Part shown: one piece after another, positions 1-6,402 of the stretch
Position numbering within the stretch: position 1 is the first letter of the stretch
How the letters are laid out: every line of letters starts with the position of its first letter
DNA from: Chloroflexota bacterium
GTDB lineage: Bacteria > Chloroflexota > Anaerolineae > Promineifilales > Promineifilaceae
Direction of reading: 5' to 3'
NCBI GenBank assembly: GCA_024278255.1
Contig: JAJRTP010000577.1
Location: forward strand, 1-13,854
Length of the DNA stretch: 13,854 nucleotides
The notes under the pieces: generated by a model
Database searches by the model: none
Seen by the model: only the letters and a program-made list of their open reading frames with translations
What the model was told of the DNA's origin: nothing
Made by a program: the position numbers and the translations under genes

Positions 1-945
1 CTGCTGCCTGATATTGAAGTGGTGTCCGACTGCCGCTTTTGCTGCGACCCCAATCGCCCGGACCAATGGTGCGACGACTGCCGCATCCGCCACGCCGACG
101 GGGCGCTGGGCATCACCATCCGCCGCACGCCTTTTGTAGATTTGCCCGTCAGCGCCACCGAAGACCGGGTGGTGGGCACGCTGGACATCGAAAAAGCAAT
201 CCAGACCGGCGAAAAACATTTTGAACCGGGCGTCCTGGCTTCGGCCAATCGCGGCTTGCTGTACGTGGATGAAGTGAATCTGCTGGACGACCACGTAGTA
301 GATTTGCTGCTGGATTCGGCGGCGATGGGTATTAACGTGGTGGAGCGGGAAGGCATCAGCTTTTCCCATCCGGCCAAATTTATCCTGGTGGGCACGATGA
401 ACCCGGAGGAAGGAGATTTACGGCCGCAGCTTCTGGACCGCTTTGCCTTCTCCGTCCACATTTCCGGGCTGACCGATTTGCAGCAGCGGGTGGAAATTAT
501 GGAACGGCGCATGGCCTTTGAAGTGGAGGCGGAACAGTTTCGCCAGGAATGGGCCGGCCGGGAAAAAGAATTGTCAGACCAGATCAGCCGGGCGCGAGAG
601 TTGGTGAATAAGGTGCAGTACACGCGGCGGGATTTGCTCTCCATCGCCGGGCTGACCAGCTCAATGAATGTGGACGGCCACCGGGCTGACCTGGTGATTT
701 TGCGCGGATCGCAGGCGCACGCTGCTTTCCAGGGGCGGACGCAGATTACGGATGAGGACATCATTCTGGCGGCCGAATTAGCTCTGCCGCACCGGATTAA
801 GGGACGGCCGTTCCAGGATACCTATGTTTCGGCCGCCGATTTGCAGGAAAAACTGGAAGAGGCCCAGGCCGAAATGGGCATGGGCGAAACGGACGACCGT
901 CTGCCGGAAGACAGCGACAGCGAAGACGTAAAAAAAAAGCCTTAG
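1..945 (+). CDS. chlD: Cobalt/magnesium chelatase AAA+ half (ChlI/BchI-like), 5' partial; frame 0 of a probable frameshifted ChlD gene
   Basis: AAA+ ATPase half of a protoporphyrin/corrin metal chelatase, which drives Mg2+ or Co2+ insertion into a tetrapyrrole with a large H/CobN-type subunit. The reading frame is open from base 1, so the true start and the Walker A loop lie upstream. Visible are a cysteine cluster (CRFCCDPNRPDQWCDDC), a Walker B stretch (GLLYVDEVNLL), sensor 1 (VGTMNPEEGD) and an arginine-finger region (LLDRFAF), followed by the lid domain and an acidic tail. The frame ends at TAG 943-945, just after an A9 run. The downstream VWA frame is open through the same point at -1, so this product is probably both a stand-alone small subunit and the N-terminal half of a longer medium subunit. 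A cobalt role is favoured because nothing else suggests phototrophy. The family call is firm; the metal is inferred. Confidence 0.9.
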   Translation: MLPDIEVVSDCRFCCDPNRPDQWCDDCRIRHADGALGITIRRTPFVDLPVSATEDRVVGTLDIEKAIQTGEKHFEPGVLASANRGLLYVDEVNLLDDHVVDLLLDSAAMGINVVEREGISFSHPAKFILVGTMNPEEGDLRPQLLDRFAFSVHISGLTDLQQRVEIMERRMAFEVEAEQFRQEWAGREKELSDQISRARELVNKVQYTRRDLLSIAGLTSSMNVDGHRADLVILRGSQAHAAFQGRTQITDEDIILAAELALPHRIKGRPFQDTYVSAADLQEKLEEAQAEMGMGETDDRLPEDSDSEDVKKKP

Positions 946-957
946 ACTCGTCTGAGG
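930..957 (+). promoter_or_regulatory. Probable -1 programmed frameshift signal: A9 slippery run plus hairpin
   Basis: Nine A residues (930-938) followed by G give the heptamer A AAA AAG in the reading frame, the same slip sequence as E. coli dnaX. The zero frame stops at TAG 943-945. A -1 slip reads on without a stop as KKKALDSSEEMEDG into the VWA protein. A hairpin follows directly: 940-946 pairs with 951-957 (7 bp, one G-U) around loop CTCG. The spacer between slip site and stem is unusually short, and I see no well-placed upstream Shine-Dalgarno stimulator (GGAAG at 906-910 is about 20 nt away). Transcriptional slippage on the A run could give the same result. A homopolymer sequencing error is the main alternative. 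Confidence 0.7.
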
Positions 958-959
958 AG

Positions 960-1889
960 ATGGAGGACGGGGCCGACACCCAACCCCAGGCGGAAGCCGG
1001 CCCGCAATCCATCCCCCAGGCCCCGCAGGATGCCCAATGGTGGGAGGGGGGCAGCCGCATCCAGTCCAAACAGGAGTTTACTGCCCGCCGTCTGGACACC
1101 CAACTGGACAAACTGACCCGCAAACAAGCGGGGCGCCGCTCCCAAACGAAGACAGAACGCAAACGAGGCCATTACATTCAGGCCCGCATCCCCAAAGGCA
1201 AAGTAACCGATCTGGCCTTTGACGCCACGTTGCGCGCCGCCGCCCCTTACCAAAAAGACCGGGATCGCTCCAAGCTGGCCCTGGCCCTGACCAAACAGGA
1301 TTTACGGGAAAAGGTGCGGGTGCGCCGGGCGGCCAATCTCATCCTCTTTGTGGTGGACGCCAGTTGGAGCATGGCGGTGGCGGAGCGAATGGAAGCGACG
1401 AAAGGGGCGATTATGTCCCTGCTGACGGATGCTTACCAGCGGCGGGATCGGGTGGGGCTGATTGTGTTTAACAAGAACCAGTCCAATCTGGTGCTGCCGC
1501 CGACCAATTCGGTGCAACTGGCGAAGAAGGCGCTGGCGGACATTGCCGTGGGCGGGAAAACACCGCTGTCGGCCGGGCTACTGATGGCTTACGAAGTGTT
1601 CCGCAAGGAATCGTACACTCATCCCGACGTGATGCCCATGATGATTTTGCTGACGGACGGGGCGGGGAACGTGAGTCTGAGCGACATGCCGCCCCAGGCG
1701 GAGGCGCATAAAATTGCGGAACTGATCAGCGATGCGGGGGTGCGCTCTATTGTGATCAACATGGAACACGCGGCCTTTGATCAGGGGTTGGCGCAGCAGT
1801 TGGCGGATAAGCTGGAAGCGCCCTGTCATACGCTGGAGGATTTGCGGGCGGAGACGTTGTACCGGACGGTGTTGGGGGAATTGGATTAA
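960..1889 (+). CDS. chlD: Chelatase VWA domain (ChlD/BchD C-terminal half), probably translated as a -1 frameshift fusion
   Basis: C-terminal half of the medium chelatase subunit. It begins with an acidic, proline/glutamine-rich linker (EDGADTQPQAEAGPQ), then a basic segment (about residues 35-75), then a von Willebrand A domain with a MIDAS DxSxS (VVDASWSM), the threonine loop (GGKTPLSAGL) and the third metal-site region (LLTDGAGN). The VWA domain bridges the AAA+ rings and the large subunit. ATG 960 has GAGGAG directly abutting it with no spacer, a poor initiation site. The next internal Met lies inside the VWA fold. The frame is open upstream to the A9 run at 930-938, and the linker composition continues across the junction. 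I therefore read it as the 3' part of one chlD gene beginning before base 1, made by -1 frameshifting. A separate coupled gene is less likely. Confidence 0.88.
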   Translation: MEDGADTQPQAEAGPQSIPQAPQDAQWWEGGSRIQSKQEFTARRLDTQLDKLTRKQAGRRSQTKTERKRGHYIQARIPKGKVTDLAFDATLRAAAPYQKDRDRSKLALALTKQDLREKVRVRRAANLILFVVDASWSMAVAERMEATKGAIMSLLTDAYQRRDRVGLIVFNKNQSNLVLPPTNSVQLAKKALADIAVGGKTPLSAGLLMAYEVFRKESYTHPDVMPMMILLTDGAGNVSLSDMPPQAEAHKIAELISDAGVRSIVINMEHAAFDQGLAQQLADKLEAPCHTLEDLRAETLYRTVLGELD

Positions 1890-1940
1890 ATGAAAATTAA
1901 ATTGAACCGCAGAGGCGCGGAGAGCGCAGAGATTCAGAGA
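1890..1940. repeat. Short GCAGAG-rich intergenic repeat
   Basis: The spacer after the chelatase holds an imperfect internal repeat of GCAGAG units at about 1909-1940 (CCGCAGAGGCGCGGAGAGCG, then CAGAGATTCAGAGA). It resembles low-complexity dispersed intergenic repeats seen in many bacterial genomes. Its right edge overlaps the original 3' end of hepT (1934-1936). No terminator hairpin is obvious here. Confidence 0.4.
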
Positions 1941-2008
1941 TAAGCAGCAAAGAATTTTTGTAATTGTTTGAAGGTATCTAACCGATTTTGCAATATGTCG
2001 TATACAAT
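1934..2008 (-). pseudogene. Detached 3' end of hepT beyond the premature stop
   Basis: In-frame continuation of hepT after TAA 2009-2011, 24 codons ending in TGA at 1934-1936. It encodes an amphipathic helix with the VYDILQNRLDTF pattern typical of the last HepT helix. It has no start codon or ribosome site of its own. The retained coding pattern suggests the nonsense change is recent, or that the codon is read. Confidence 0.6.
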
Positions 2009-2347
2009 TTATTGATCTACGTTGATGTAATCATGTACCAATACGTTGCGGAAGCCAATCATGGCTATCCAGGTTTCGCGCAGTTCCGGTTCGATAAGAC
2101 CCTGCTCAGCTAAAATAGCGGGAATGTCCCGATAGGAAGCAACATAACCCAATTCATCGTCGGCCACAATATGGTTGCCCATGTCAGTGAATGCTTCAAT
2201 GGTCAGATGCAAAAACCGTTCAGCGCTGCCGTAATGTTCCGGATCGGAAACAAATTCGTCGTAGCTGTAGCGGCGCAGCTTTTCCAAAATCGCCAGGTAT
2301 TCATCAACTTTACGCAGCCGCATACGAATAACGTTGGCTTTAACCAT
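2009..2347 (-). CDS. hepT: HepT-like HEPN toxin, C-terminally truncated by an in-frame UAA
   Basis: HEPN-domain RNase toxin of the MntA/HepT (DUF86) type, thought to cleave RNA and to be held inactive by the partner nucleotidyltransferase, which AMPylates a tyrosine next to the active site. The signature RX4HXY is intact: R100-NVLV-H105-D-Y107. The annotated product is 112 aa, whereas HepT proteins are usually about 130-145 aa. Reading past the TAA at 2009-2011 in the same frame gives IVYDILQNRLDTFKQLQKFF plus AAYL and a stop at 1934-1936. That is a typical HepT C-terminal helix and would restore about 137 aa. The gene therefore appears cut by a nonsense mutation (for example GAA to TAA) or, less likely, is read through. 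Its ATG overlaps the end of mntA by 8 bp (ATGGTTAA), implying coupling. The family is secure; activity is doubtful. Confidence 0.85.
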   Translation of the reverse strand: MVKANVIRMRLRKVDEYLAILEKLRRYSYDEFVSDPEHYGSAERFLHLTIEAFTDMGNHIVADDELGYVASYRDIPAILAEQGLIEPELRETWIAMIGFRNVLVHDYINVDQ

Positions 2348-2756
2348 TCAGGATTCTCCGTTTCATAGCCTTTCGCTGGACGCGCAGGTAGGGTTCAAAG
2401 TCAAAATACTGGCGCAGGGTCAGAGAATAATAGCTGCCGCGGTCAAAACCTTCTGTCTGGTAGATGAGGCGGTTGGGAGCAACCGCTTCATAACGCAAGA
2501 CTATATCATCGGTATCTAAAAAGATTAAATCTACACGGTCGAAACCGTGCCGGGCCAAATCGGTGAGTATTTCCAGTTTTTTCCGGCGCACCTGGCCGTC
2601 ACGGGGCACAATGGCCAGGTCTAAATCACTTTCGGCATGAATCTTGCCGGTCGCTGCGGAGCCAAAGAGGTAGACGGCCGCTATCTCGTCATATTTGGCA
2701 AATATCTGCGGCAAAAGATCTAAATCCGGTAAAGGCAGTGGTTGTTTGAGTTGCAT
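2340..2756 (-). CDS. mntA: MntA-like minimal nucleotidyltransferase antitoxin
   Basis: Small nucleotidyltransferase (138 aa) that in the MntA/HepT family uses ATP to AMPylate the HEPN toxin and neutralise it. The polymerase-beta-type signature GSX10DXD is complete: G32-S33, then D44-L-D46 in SDLDLAIV. A probable third acidic residue is D76 in RVDLIFLD. The start ATG (2754-2756) is supported by AAGGTG 4 nt upstream (2761-2766 on the plus strand) and by a good promoter at 2775-2803. It is first in the operon and its stop overlaps the hepT start by 8 bp. The antitoxin is intact while the toxin is truncated, as expected for a decaying module. The region lacks exact copies of the ACGGCCGT palindrome common elsewhere, which fits acquisition. 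Confidence 0.9.
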   Translation of the reverse strand: MQLKQPLPLPDLDLLPQIFAKYDEIAAVYLFGSAATGKIHAESDLDLAIVPRDGQVRRKKLEILTDLARHGFDRVDLIFLDTDDIVLRYEAVAPNRLIYQTEGFDRGSYYSLTLRQYFDFEPYLRVQRKAMKRRILNG

Positions 2757-2774
2757 TTTTCACCTTGAACCTTC

Positions 2775-2803
2775 AGTATAAGGTTGCATGGGGCAAGTTG
2801 CAA
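2775..2803 (-). promoter_or_regulatory. Sigma-70-like promoter of mntA-hepT
   Basis: Read on the minus strand: TTGCAA (2798-2803), 17-bp spacer, TATACT (2775-2780). The predicted transcription start near 2768 leaves a leader of about 12 nt carrying AAGGTG before ATG 2756. The -35 hexamer overlaps the ribosome site of the divergent gene at 2814. Confidence 0.6.
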
Positions 2804-2813
2804 GGGACTGGAA

Positions 2814-3926
2814 ATGGAAAGTATTGATTTTGTAGAATTATATGAGCAGTATGCGGGGGAGTTGGAAGATTTTTGGGGGCGACGGGAGGCGCACGGCCGT
2901 TTCCAGCGCAGCTTTCATCTATTTGGCCTGACTTTTACGCTGCGGAGTAATGTGGCGGAGGTGTTGACGGCCGTAGACCTGGCCCTCCCCTTGTACACGC
3001 AAATTGAGAGAGAAACGGATACGCCACAGATAGAGATACAGGTGGTGGCGCGGGACGGCCGTTTGTCAGCCGAACCGCCGCCGGAAGATTTGATGCAGCG
3101 CATCACCTATGCGGGAGACGGAGATTGGTTAGCGCTGCATTTGGGGGACTGGGGGCAGGTTCACGTGGATTTGGGGCGGGGGCGGGCGACGGCCGTAATC
3201 GCCCCGTCGTTAGCCCAGCGACCTGATTTGCTGGCCCAATGTGTCCTACACACCCTTTTGCTGAACTTTATCATTGCCGCTGGATACGGGATGCTGCACG
3301 CTTCCTGCTTGGAGCGGGACGGCCATGCCCTGCTGCTACTGGCGCCGCATAATACGGGCAAATCTACCACGGCGCTGCGGCTGGCGCTGGCCGGCTGGCG
3401 GTTGCTGACAGACAGTATGGTGTTTGTCCAAAGTTTGCCGCGGATTACGCGGATTAGCGAGGATTTTCATAAAGCCCATCCGCAAAATCCGCGCAATCTG
3501 CGGCTAAAAAATGAAACAAGGCTGCTGGGCTTCCCCGTGGGGCAAATCAAGCTGCGGGCGGATATGGCGGCGCAGTTTCCCCAATTACGGCCGTACCTGA
3601 CTCCGGAAGTGGTACGCGACGAGACAAAATACCGGCTGGATTTGCAGCAAGTGGCCGGCGTATCGGTTTGGGAAACGGCCGTCACTCCCAGCCGCACTAC
3701 TCTCTGCCTGATGTCCCGCCACGACGCACCAGATACCCGCGTTACGGCCGTACCGCAAGAGCAAGTATGGGCAGCAATCATGCGGAACAGTTTGTATTTT
3801 GATGATACGGCCGTGTGGCAGAGAAACCTGGCGCAATTGATGAGCTTTTTGGAGGATACGGCCGTTTGCCGTTTAATGATTGGTGTGGAGGGGGAGGATG
3901 TGGTGGAGAAGTTGGGTGCGATTTAG
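2814..3926 (+). CDS. HprK-like P-loop kinase-domain protein
   Basis: A 370-aa protein with an N-terminal region of unknown fold (residues 1-155) and a C-terminal half resembling the HPr serine kinase/phosphorylase fold. LHASCLERDGHALLLLAPHN leads into the P-loop A177-PHNTGKST-185, followed by GWRLLTDSMVFV with D200 in the Walker-B-like position. The loop lacks the usual second glycine pattern (GxSGxGKS). Such proteins often sit in peptide-modification or polysaccharide loci with a PqqD-like or transferase partner; none is present here, so the substrate is unknown. ATG 2814 is chosen over TTG 2784 because AAGGGA (2802-2807) lies 6 nt before it. The gene holds nine copies of ACGGCCGT, six read as Thr-Ala-Val. 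Its 3' end is duplicated downstream. The fold assignment is fairly sure; the function is not. Confidence 0.72.
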   Translation: MESIDFVELYEQYAGELEDFWGRREAHGRFQRSFHLFGLTFTLRSNVAEVLTAVDLALPLYTQIERETDTPQIEIQVVARDGRLSAEPPPEDLMQRITYAGDGDWLALHLGDWGQVHVDLGRGRATAVIAPSLAQRPDLLAQCVLHTLLLNFIIAAGYGMLHASCLERDGHALLLLAPHNTGKSTTALRLALAGWRLLTDSMVFVQSLPRITRISEDFHKAHPQNPRNLRLKNETRLLGFPVGQIKLRADMAAQFPQLRPYLTPEVVRDETKYRLDLQQVAGVSVWETAVTPSRTTLCLMSRHDAPDTRVTAVPQEQVWAAIMRNSLYFDDTAVWQRNLAQLMSFLEDTAVCRLMIGVEGEDVVEKLGAI

Positions 3927-3943
3927 GGTGAGGATACGGCCGT
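3807..3943 (+). repeat. Direct repeat, copy A (3' end of HprK-like gene)
   Basis: A 137-bp segment running from one ACGGCCGT (3807) to another (3936-3943). It covers the last 40 codons of the HprK-like gene and a few bases after its stop. It matches 4076-4214 at roughly 88 percent by eye, with a 1-2 bp indel after the stop. Confidence 0.85.
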
Positions 3944-4075
3944 ATACCCACTTGCGCCATTTGCTTACGGCCGTGCCGCTGCCCCGCAGCCTGGAGCGAT
4001 TACAACAGATTGGGAAAACAACAGATGGATGTTGCGGGAAAAATCTGTTTCTTTCTTAATCTGGTGTACTCTTGG

Positions 4076-4195
4076 ACGGCCGTGTGGCAGAGAAATCTAG
4101 CGCAGTTGATGAGCTTTGTGGAGGGGACGGCCGTTTGCCGGTTAATGCTTGGTGCGGAGGGGAAGGATGTGGTGGAGAAAGTGGATGGGATTTAA
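4076..4195 (+). pseudogene. Remnant 3' end of a second HprK-like gene (direct repeat, copy B to 4214)
   Basis: This encodes TAVWQRNLAQLMSFVEGTAV then CRLMLGAEGKDVVEKVDGI and a stop, clearly homologous to the last 40 residues of the gene ending at 3926. Several differences are silent (for example the four codons for N-L-A-Q differ in three bases without changing the protein), so the copy diverged while still under selection. It is therefore probably the tail of an older tandem paralogue rather than a fresh duplication. The upstream body of the gene is missing. An open frame back to TTG 4010 has no convincing homology to the parent. Between the copies (3944-4075) lies unrecognised sequence with an open stretch reading VPLPRSLERLQQIGKTT, perhaps a scrap of another lost gene. 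From 4215 to 4310 I see only one more ACGGCCGT (4253). Confidence 0.7.
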
Positions 4196-4310
4196 GGGTG
4201 GGGAATACGGCCGTACCGCCCACCCCGCCGCGCCTGATGACTTGTGAGGGATACGGCCGTGGCAGAAGCGAGAAACTTGTGATTTGTTGCAGGTTTTGGA
4301 TCTACTGAAA

Positions 4311-4775
4311 TTATCTATAGTCACATTCCAAGCAATAATTATTTATTTCACAAATATTTCCCCATTCAGTTATTATCCAACCTTCTTCCGATTTTTCTAC
4401 CACAATATCAGCTATTCCAAAGCAATAAAACTTATCGTCATCGTTACAATAAGTTGTTGCTATAACGTTCCATGGTGTATCGGTTTCGGGATTATTAACA
4501 CCAACAGCATCAACTCCCCAGGATGCACAATTGAACACCTGATGTTTTTCGGCCCAAACATCAATTTCTTCCCATGCTTCTGGTGCAACTAACGATTTTG
4601 CTGACTCTTGATCATTTTTAGACATGGCTTCAACAAACATCATTGCAACATTCCCCGGATTACCCCGATTGCCCTTCACGAGTAAATAAAGCACAAATGC
4701 GGAACAGACAATTATTACCAAAGTAATTACAAGCAAAATAGTTTTGCGTTTTTTTCTTTTTCCTTCATATTCCAT
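4311..4775 (-). CDS. Membrane-anchored, cysteine-rich protein of unknown function
   Basis: A 154-aa protein with a basic N terminus (KRKKRK), one transmembrane helix at about residues 12-34, and an outside domain of about 120 residues. The beginning of that domain (GNPGNVAMMFVEAMSKNDQE) resembles the first helix of DUF4878/NTF2-like lipoprotein-type domains, which is only a suggestion. Six cysteines (83, 110, 118, 142, 148, 151) lie on the exported side and could form disulfides. ATG 4775 has AAGGTG (4783-4788) 7 nt upstream, overlapping the stop of the preceding minus-strand ORF, so the two are probably co-translated. Base composition is clearly AT-richer than its neighbours and no ACGGCCGT occurs in it, consistent with transfer. 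The function is unknown. Confidence 0.75.
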   Translation of the reverse strand: MEYEGKRKKRKTILLVITLVIIVCSAFVLYLLVKGNRGNPGNVAMMFVEAMSKNDQESAKSLVAPEAWEEIDVWAEKHQVFNCASWGVDAVGVNNPETDTPWNVIATTYCNDDDKFYCFGIADIVVEKSEEGWIITEWGNICEINNYCLECDYR

Positions 4776-4787
4776 AACTATTCACCT

Positions 4788-4997
4788 TTAAATTTTGCCG
4801 AGAATGAACCCTATGAGATTCCTGAGTGCTAGAAAGAGCTCTTGCTGTGGCCGGTCTTCCAGACCGTGCCACACCTGATCATCAATTTCCACACACGGCC
4901 GTACCCCCCCCATCAATCCAATTTCTACATTAGTCCAGGCAAATTCTACCATAATGCACGGGGAGTTGGAGCGAGAAGCAAAGACAAATTCACGCAT
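4788..4997 (-). CDS. Small hypothetical protein upstream of the cysteine-rich membrane protein
   Basis: A 69-aa frame (75 aa if GTG 5015 is used) that I do not recognise. ATG 4997 is preferred because GAAGG lies 4 nt upstream; the GTG at 5015 has no clear ribosome site. The middle reads CVEIDDQVWHGLEDRPQQEL and the end is hydrophobic (LALRNLIGFILGKI). There is no signal peptide. It ends inside the ribosome site of the next minus-strand gene, which supports a two-gene unit. It contains one ACGGCCGT (4895-4902) beside a run of eight C (4904-4911), and a small perfect inverted repeat at 4852-4866 (CGGTCT-TCC-AGACCG). A chance ORF cannot be excluded. Confidence 0.45.
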   Translation of the reverse strand: MREFVFASRSNSPCIMVEFAWTNVEIGLMGGVRPCVEIDDQVWHGLEDRPQQELFLALRNLIGFILGKI

Positions 4998-5130
4998 CAC
5001 GCCTTCACCCATCACATATAAGGTCTGCTTAAGGTAGTTGGCAGGTCCTCTTAAAGCCCCCGGCCGGCCGCCTCAGCTATGATGATGTCATCTTATTTTT
5101 GCAGAACATTCATAGCTTATGGAGGCTATT

Positions 5131-5607
5131 ATGAAGAAATTATTCTTGAGTTTATTTGTAGTGATGGCATTATTTGGCGGAACGGCCGCAGCCACATTCG
5201 CGGCCCCGGCAGAAAAAAGCAGCGAACCCTTTACCGGCACATTCAGCGGAACTGTGTATGGCGATAACGACACGACCGCCCCGATGACCCTGACATTGGT
5301 GCAGGATGGCGACGAGGTAACCGGAACGGCCGCCATGGGTGAAGGTTTGTACGTAGATGCCGGACTTTGCGGCAGCGGCTACATTCCCGCCAGTTCGCAA
5401 ACGGCCGCAGGCGAGATTTCTGCCCGGAACCCCAACCATTTGGAAGCCCAGGCCGCCTTTGACATCAGCGGTTTCCGGGTAAACATTGATTTAGACGGTT
5501 TTCTGGTAGATGCGGATACGCTGGAAGCCGAGACCAAAATTGACCTGCCCTGGTTGTGCGGCACAGACCCCGTCCTGTACAGCAGTCTGGAACGGGTAAC
5601 AGATTAA
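5131..5607 (+). CDS. Secreted protein of unknown function
   Basis: A 158-aa protein with a classical signal peptide: MKK, a hydrophobic core LFLSLFVVMALFGG, and a small-residue cleavage region around residues 20-25 (TAAATFAAP). The mature part is acidic and appears rich in beta strands (FTGTFSGTVYG, MTLTLVQDGDEVTGTA), with two cysteines in LCGSGY and WLCGTD that could pair. The repeating short strands suggest a small barrel or lipocalin-like fold, but this is only a guess from pattern. The start is fixed by GGAGG (5121-5125) 5 nt before ATG 5131. A strong terminator follows, so it is a single-gene unit. It carries several ACGGCCGC variants but no exact ACGGCCGT. Confidence 0.8.
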   Translation: MKKLFLSLFVVMALFGGTAAATFAAPAEKSSEPFTGTFSGTVYGDNDTTAPMTLTLVQDGDEVTGTAAMGEGLYVDAGLCGSGYIPASSQTAAGEISARNPNHLEAQAAFDISGFRVNIDLDGFLVDADTLEAETKIDLPWLCGTDPVLYSSLERVTD

Positions 5608-5619
5608 CTTTAACAGGTA

Positions 5620-5651
5620 AAGGCTGACGCGCTGTCGCGTCAGCCTTTTTT
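5620..5651 (+). terminator. Rho-independent terminator after the secreted-protein gene
   Basis: A perfect 12-bp stem AAGGCTGACGCG (5620-5631) / CGCGTCAGCCTT (5636-5647) with loop CTGT and a six-T run (5646-5651). It starts 12 nt after the stop codon and separates this gene from the two-component operon. Confidence 0.93.
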
Positions 5652-5692
5652 ACGTTTTACCTTTCGCCAAAATCTTGTAAAATCGCCAGACT

Positions 5693-6400
5693 ATGGCCAA
5701 ACACATATTAGTGGTAGATGATGATGAATTGATGCGCCGCAGTGTCAGCTTCAAGTTGGAACAAAATGGCTACCGCACCAATACGGCCGCTTCGGCCGAA
5801 GATGCCTTAGCCATTGCCCGGCGTGATCCGCCCGACCTGATTTTGCTGGACATTGGTCTGCCGGGGATGGATGGATTGGAAGCCTTGCGCCACTTCCAGC
5901 AGGGGATGGACGTACCCGTCATTTTTGTCACGGCGCGGCGGCGGGAATTGGATACCATTTTGGGGCTGGAGTTGGGCGCAGACGATTATATTACCAAGCC
6001 ATTCAACCTGGATGTGCTGGTGGCCCACGTTAAAGCGGTTTTGCGCCGGGCCGGGAGTGGCAGCGCGGCCGCATCGGCGGCGGCCAAAAAACAAACGCTG
6101 TTGGTGGGGGATATGGAGATTGACCCGGCAGCGCATACAGTGCTTATTGGGGATACGGCCGTCAACCTGACCAACCGCGAATTTGATTTGCTGCACACCC
6201 TGGCCCTGGACGCCGGCAACGTCATCTCCACCGATGAACTGCTCAACCGGGTCTGGGGCGCCGAATTTATGGGCGAATCCCAGGTCGTATACGTCCACAT
6301 CCGCTTGCTGCGCGAGAAAATTGAAGCAGACCCCAAACATCCCCAACGCATCATCACCAAACGAGGCGTCGGCTACAAGTTAGTGTCTCAGGAAGATTGA
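5693..6400 (+). CDS. OmpR/PhoB-family response regulator
   Basis: A 235-aa DNA-binding response regulator. The receiver domain (1-115) has the acidic pocket D9-D10, phospho-acceptor D53 (LILLDIGLPGMDG), T80 and K102 (ITKPF). An Ala-rich linker (SAAASAAAKK) leads to a winged-helix domain (about 130-235) with the usual NREFDLLHTLALDAG and VWGAEF, then RIITKRGVGYKL. It should be phosphorylated by the kinase encoded immediately downstream; target genes cannot be inferred. No Shine-Dalgarno precedes ATG 5693. A TAAAAT at 5678-5683 with only nine bases to the ATG suggests a leaderless or nearly leaderless transcript, though the -35 is poor. The start is supported by the standard MAKHILVVDDD opening. 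Confidence 0.95.
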   Translation: MAKHILVVDDDELMRRSVSFKLEQNGYRTNTAASAEDALAIARRDPPDLILLDIGLPGMDGLEALRHFQQGMDVPVIFVTARRRELDTILGLELGADDYITKPFNLDVLVAHVKAVLRRAGSGSAAASAAAKKQTLLVGDMEIDPAAHTVLIGDTAVNLTNREFDLLHTLALDAGNVISTDELLNRVWGAEFMGESQVVYVHIRLLREKIEADPKHPQRIITKRGVGYKLVSQED

Positions 6401-6402
6401 GC

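Noticed and set aside
960..962. ATG 960 as an independent start for the VWA protein
   Set aside because: GAGGAG abuts the ATG with no spacer, and the upstream frame is open with the same linker composition back to the A9 run. Kept only as an alternative.
1..1889. Chelatase as evidence for a phototroph making bacteriochlorophyll
   Set aside because: ChlI/ChlD-type subunits are widely used for cobalt in B12 synthesis, and no other pigment gene is in the window.
4076..4260. CRISPR-like array from the regularly seen ACGGCCGT copies
   Set aside because: The copies are 8 bp, unevenly spaced, and also inside many genes; there is no constant repeat-spacer unit and no cas gene.
4904..4911. Run of eight C in the small minus-strand gene as a second frameshift site
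   Set aside because: The alternative frame meets a stop within a few codons and does not join anything coding.
5169..5410. ACGGCCGC copies in the secreted-protein gene counted as palindromes
   Set aside because: They differ from ACGGCCGT at the last base and are not self-complementary over 8 bp, so they were left out of the count.
5807..6346. Minus-strand open frame of 179 codons opposite the response regulator
   Set aside because: Shadow of a well-conserved receiver and winged-helix gene; no family features of its own.
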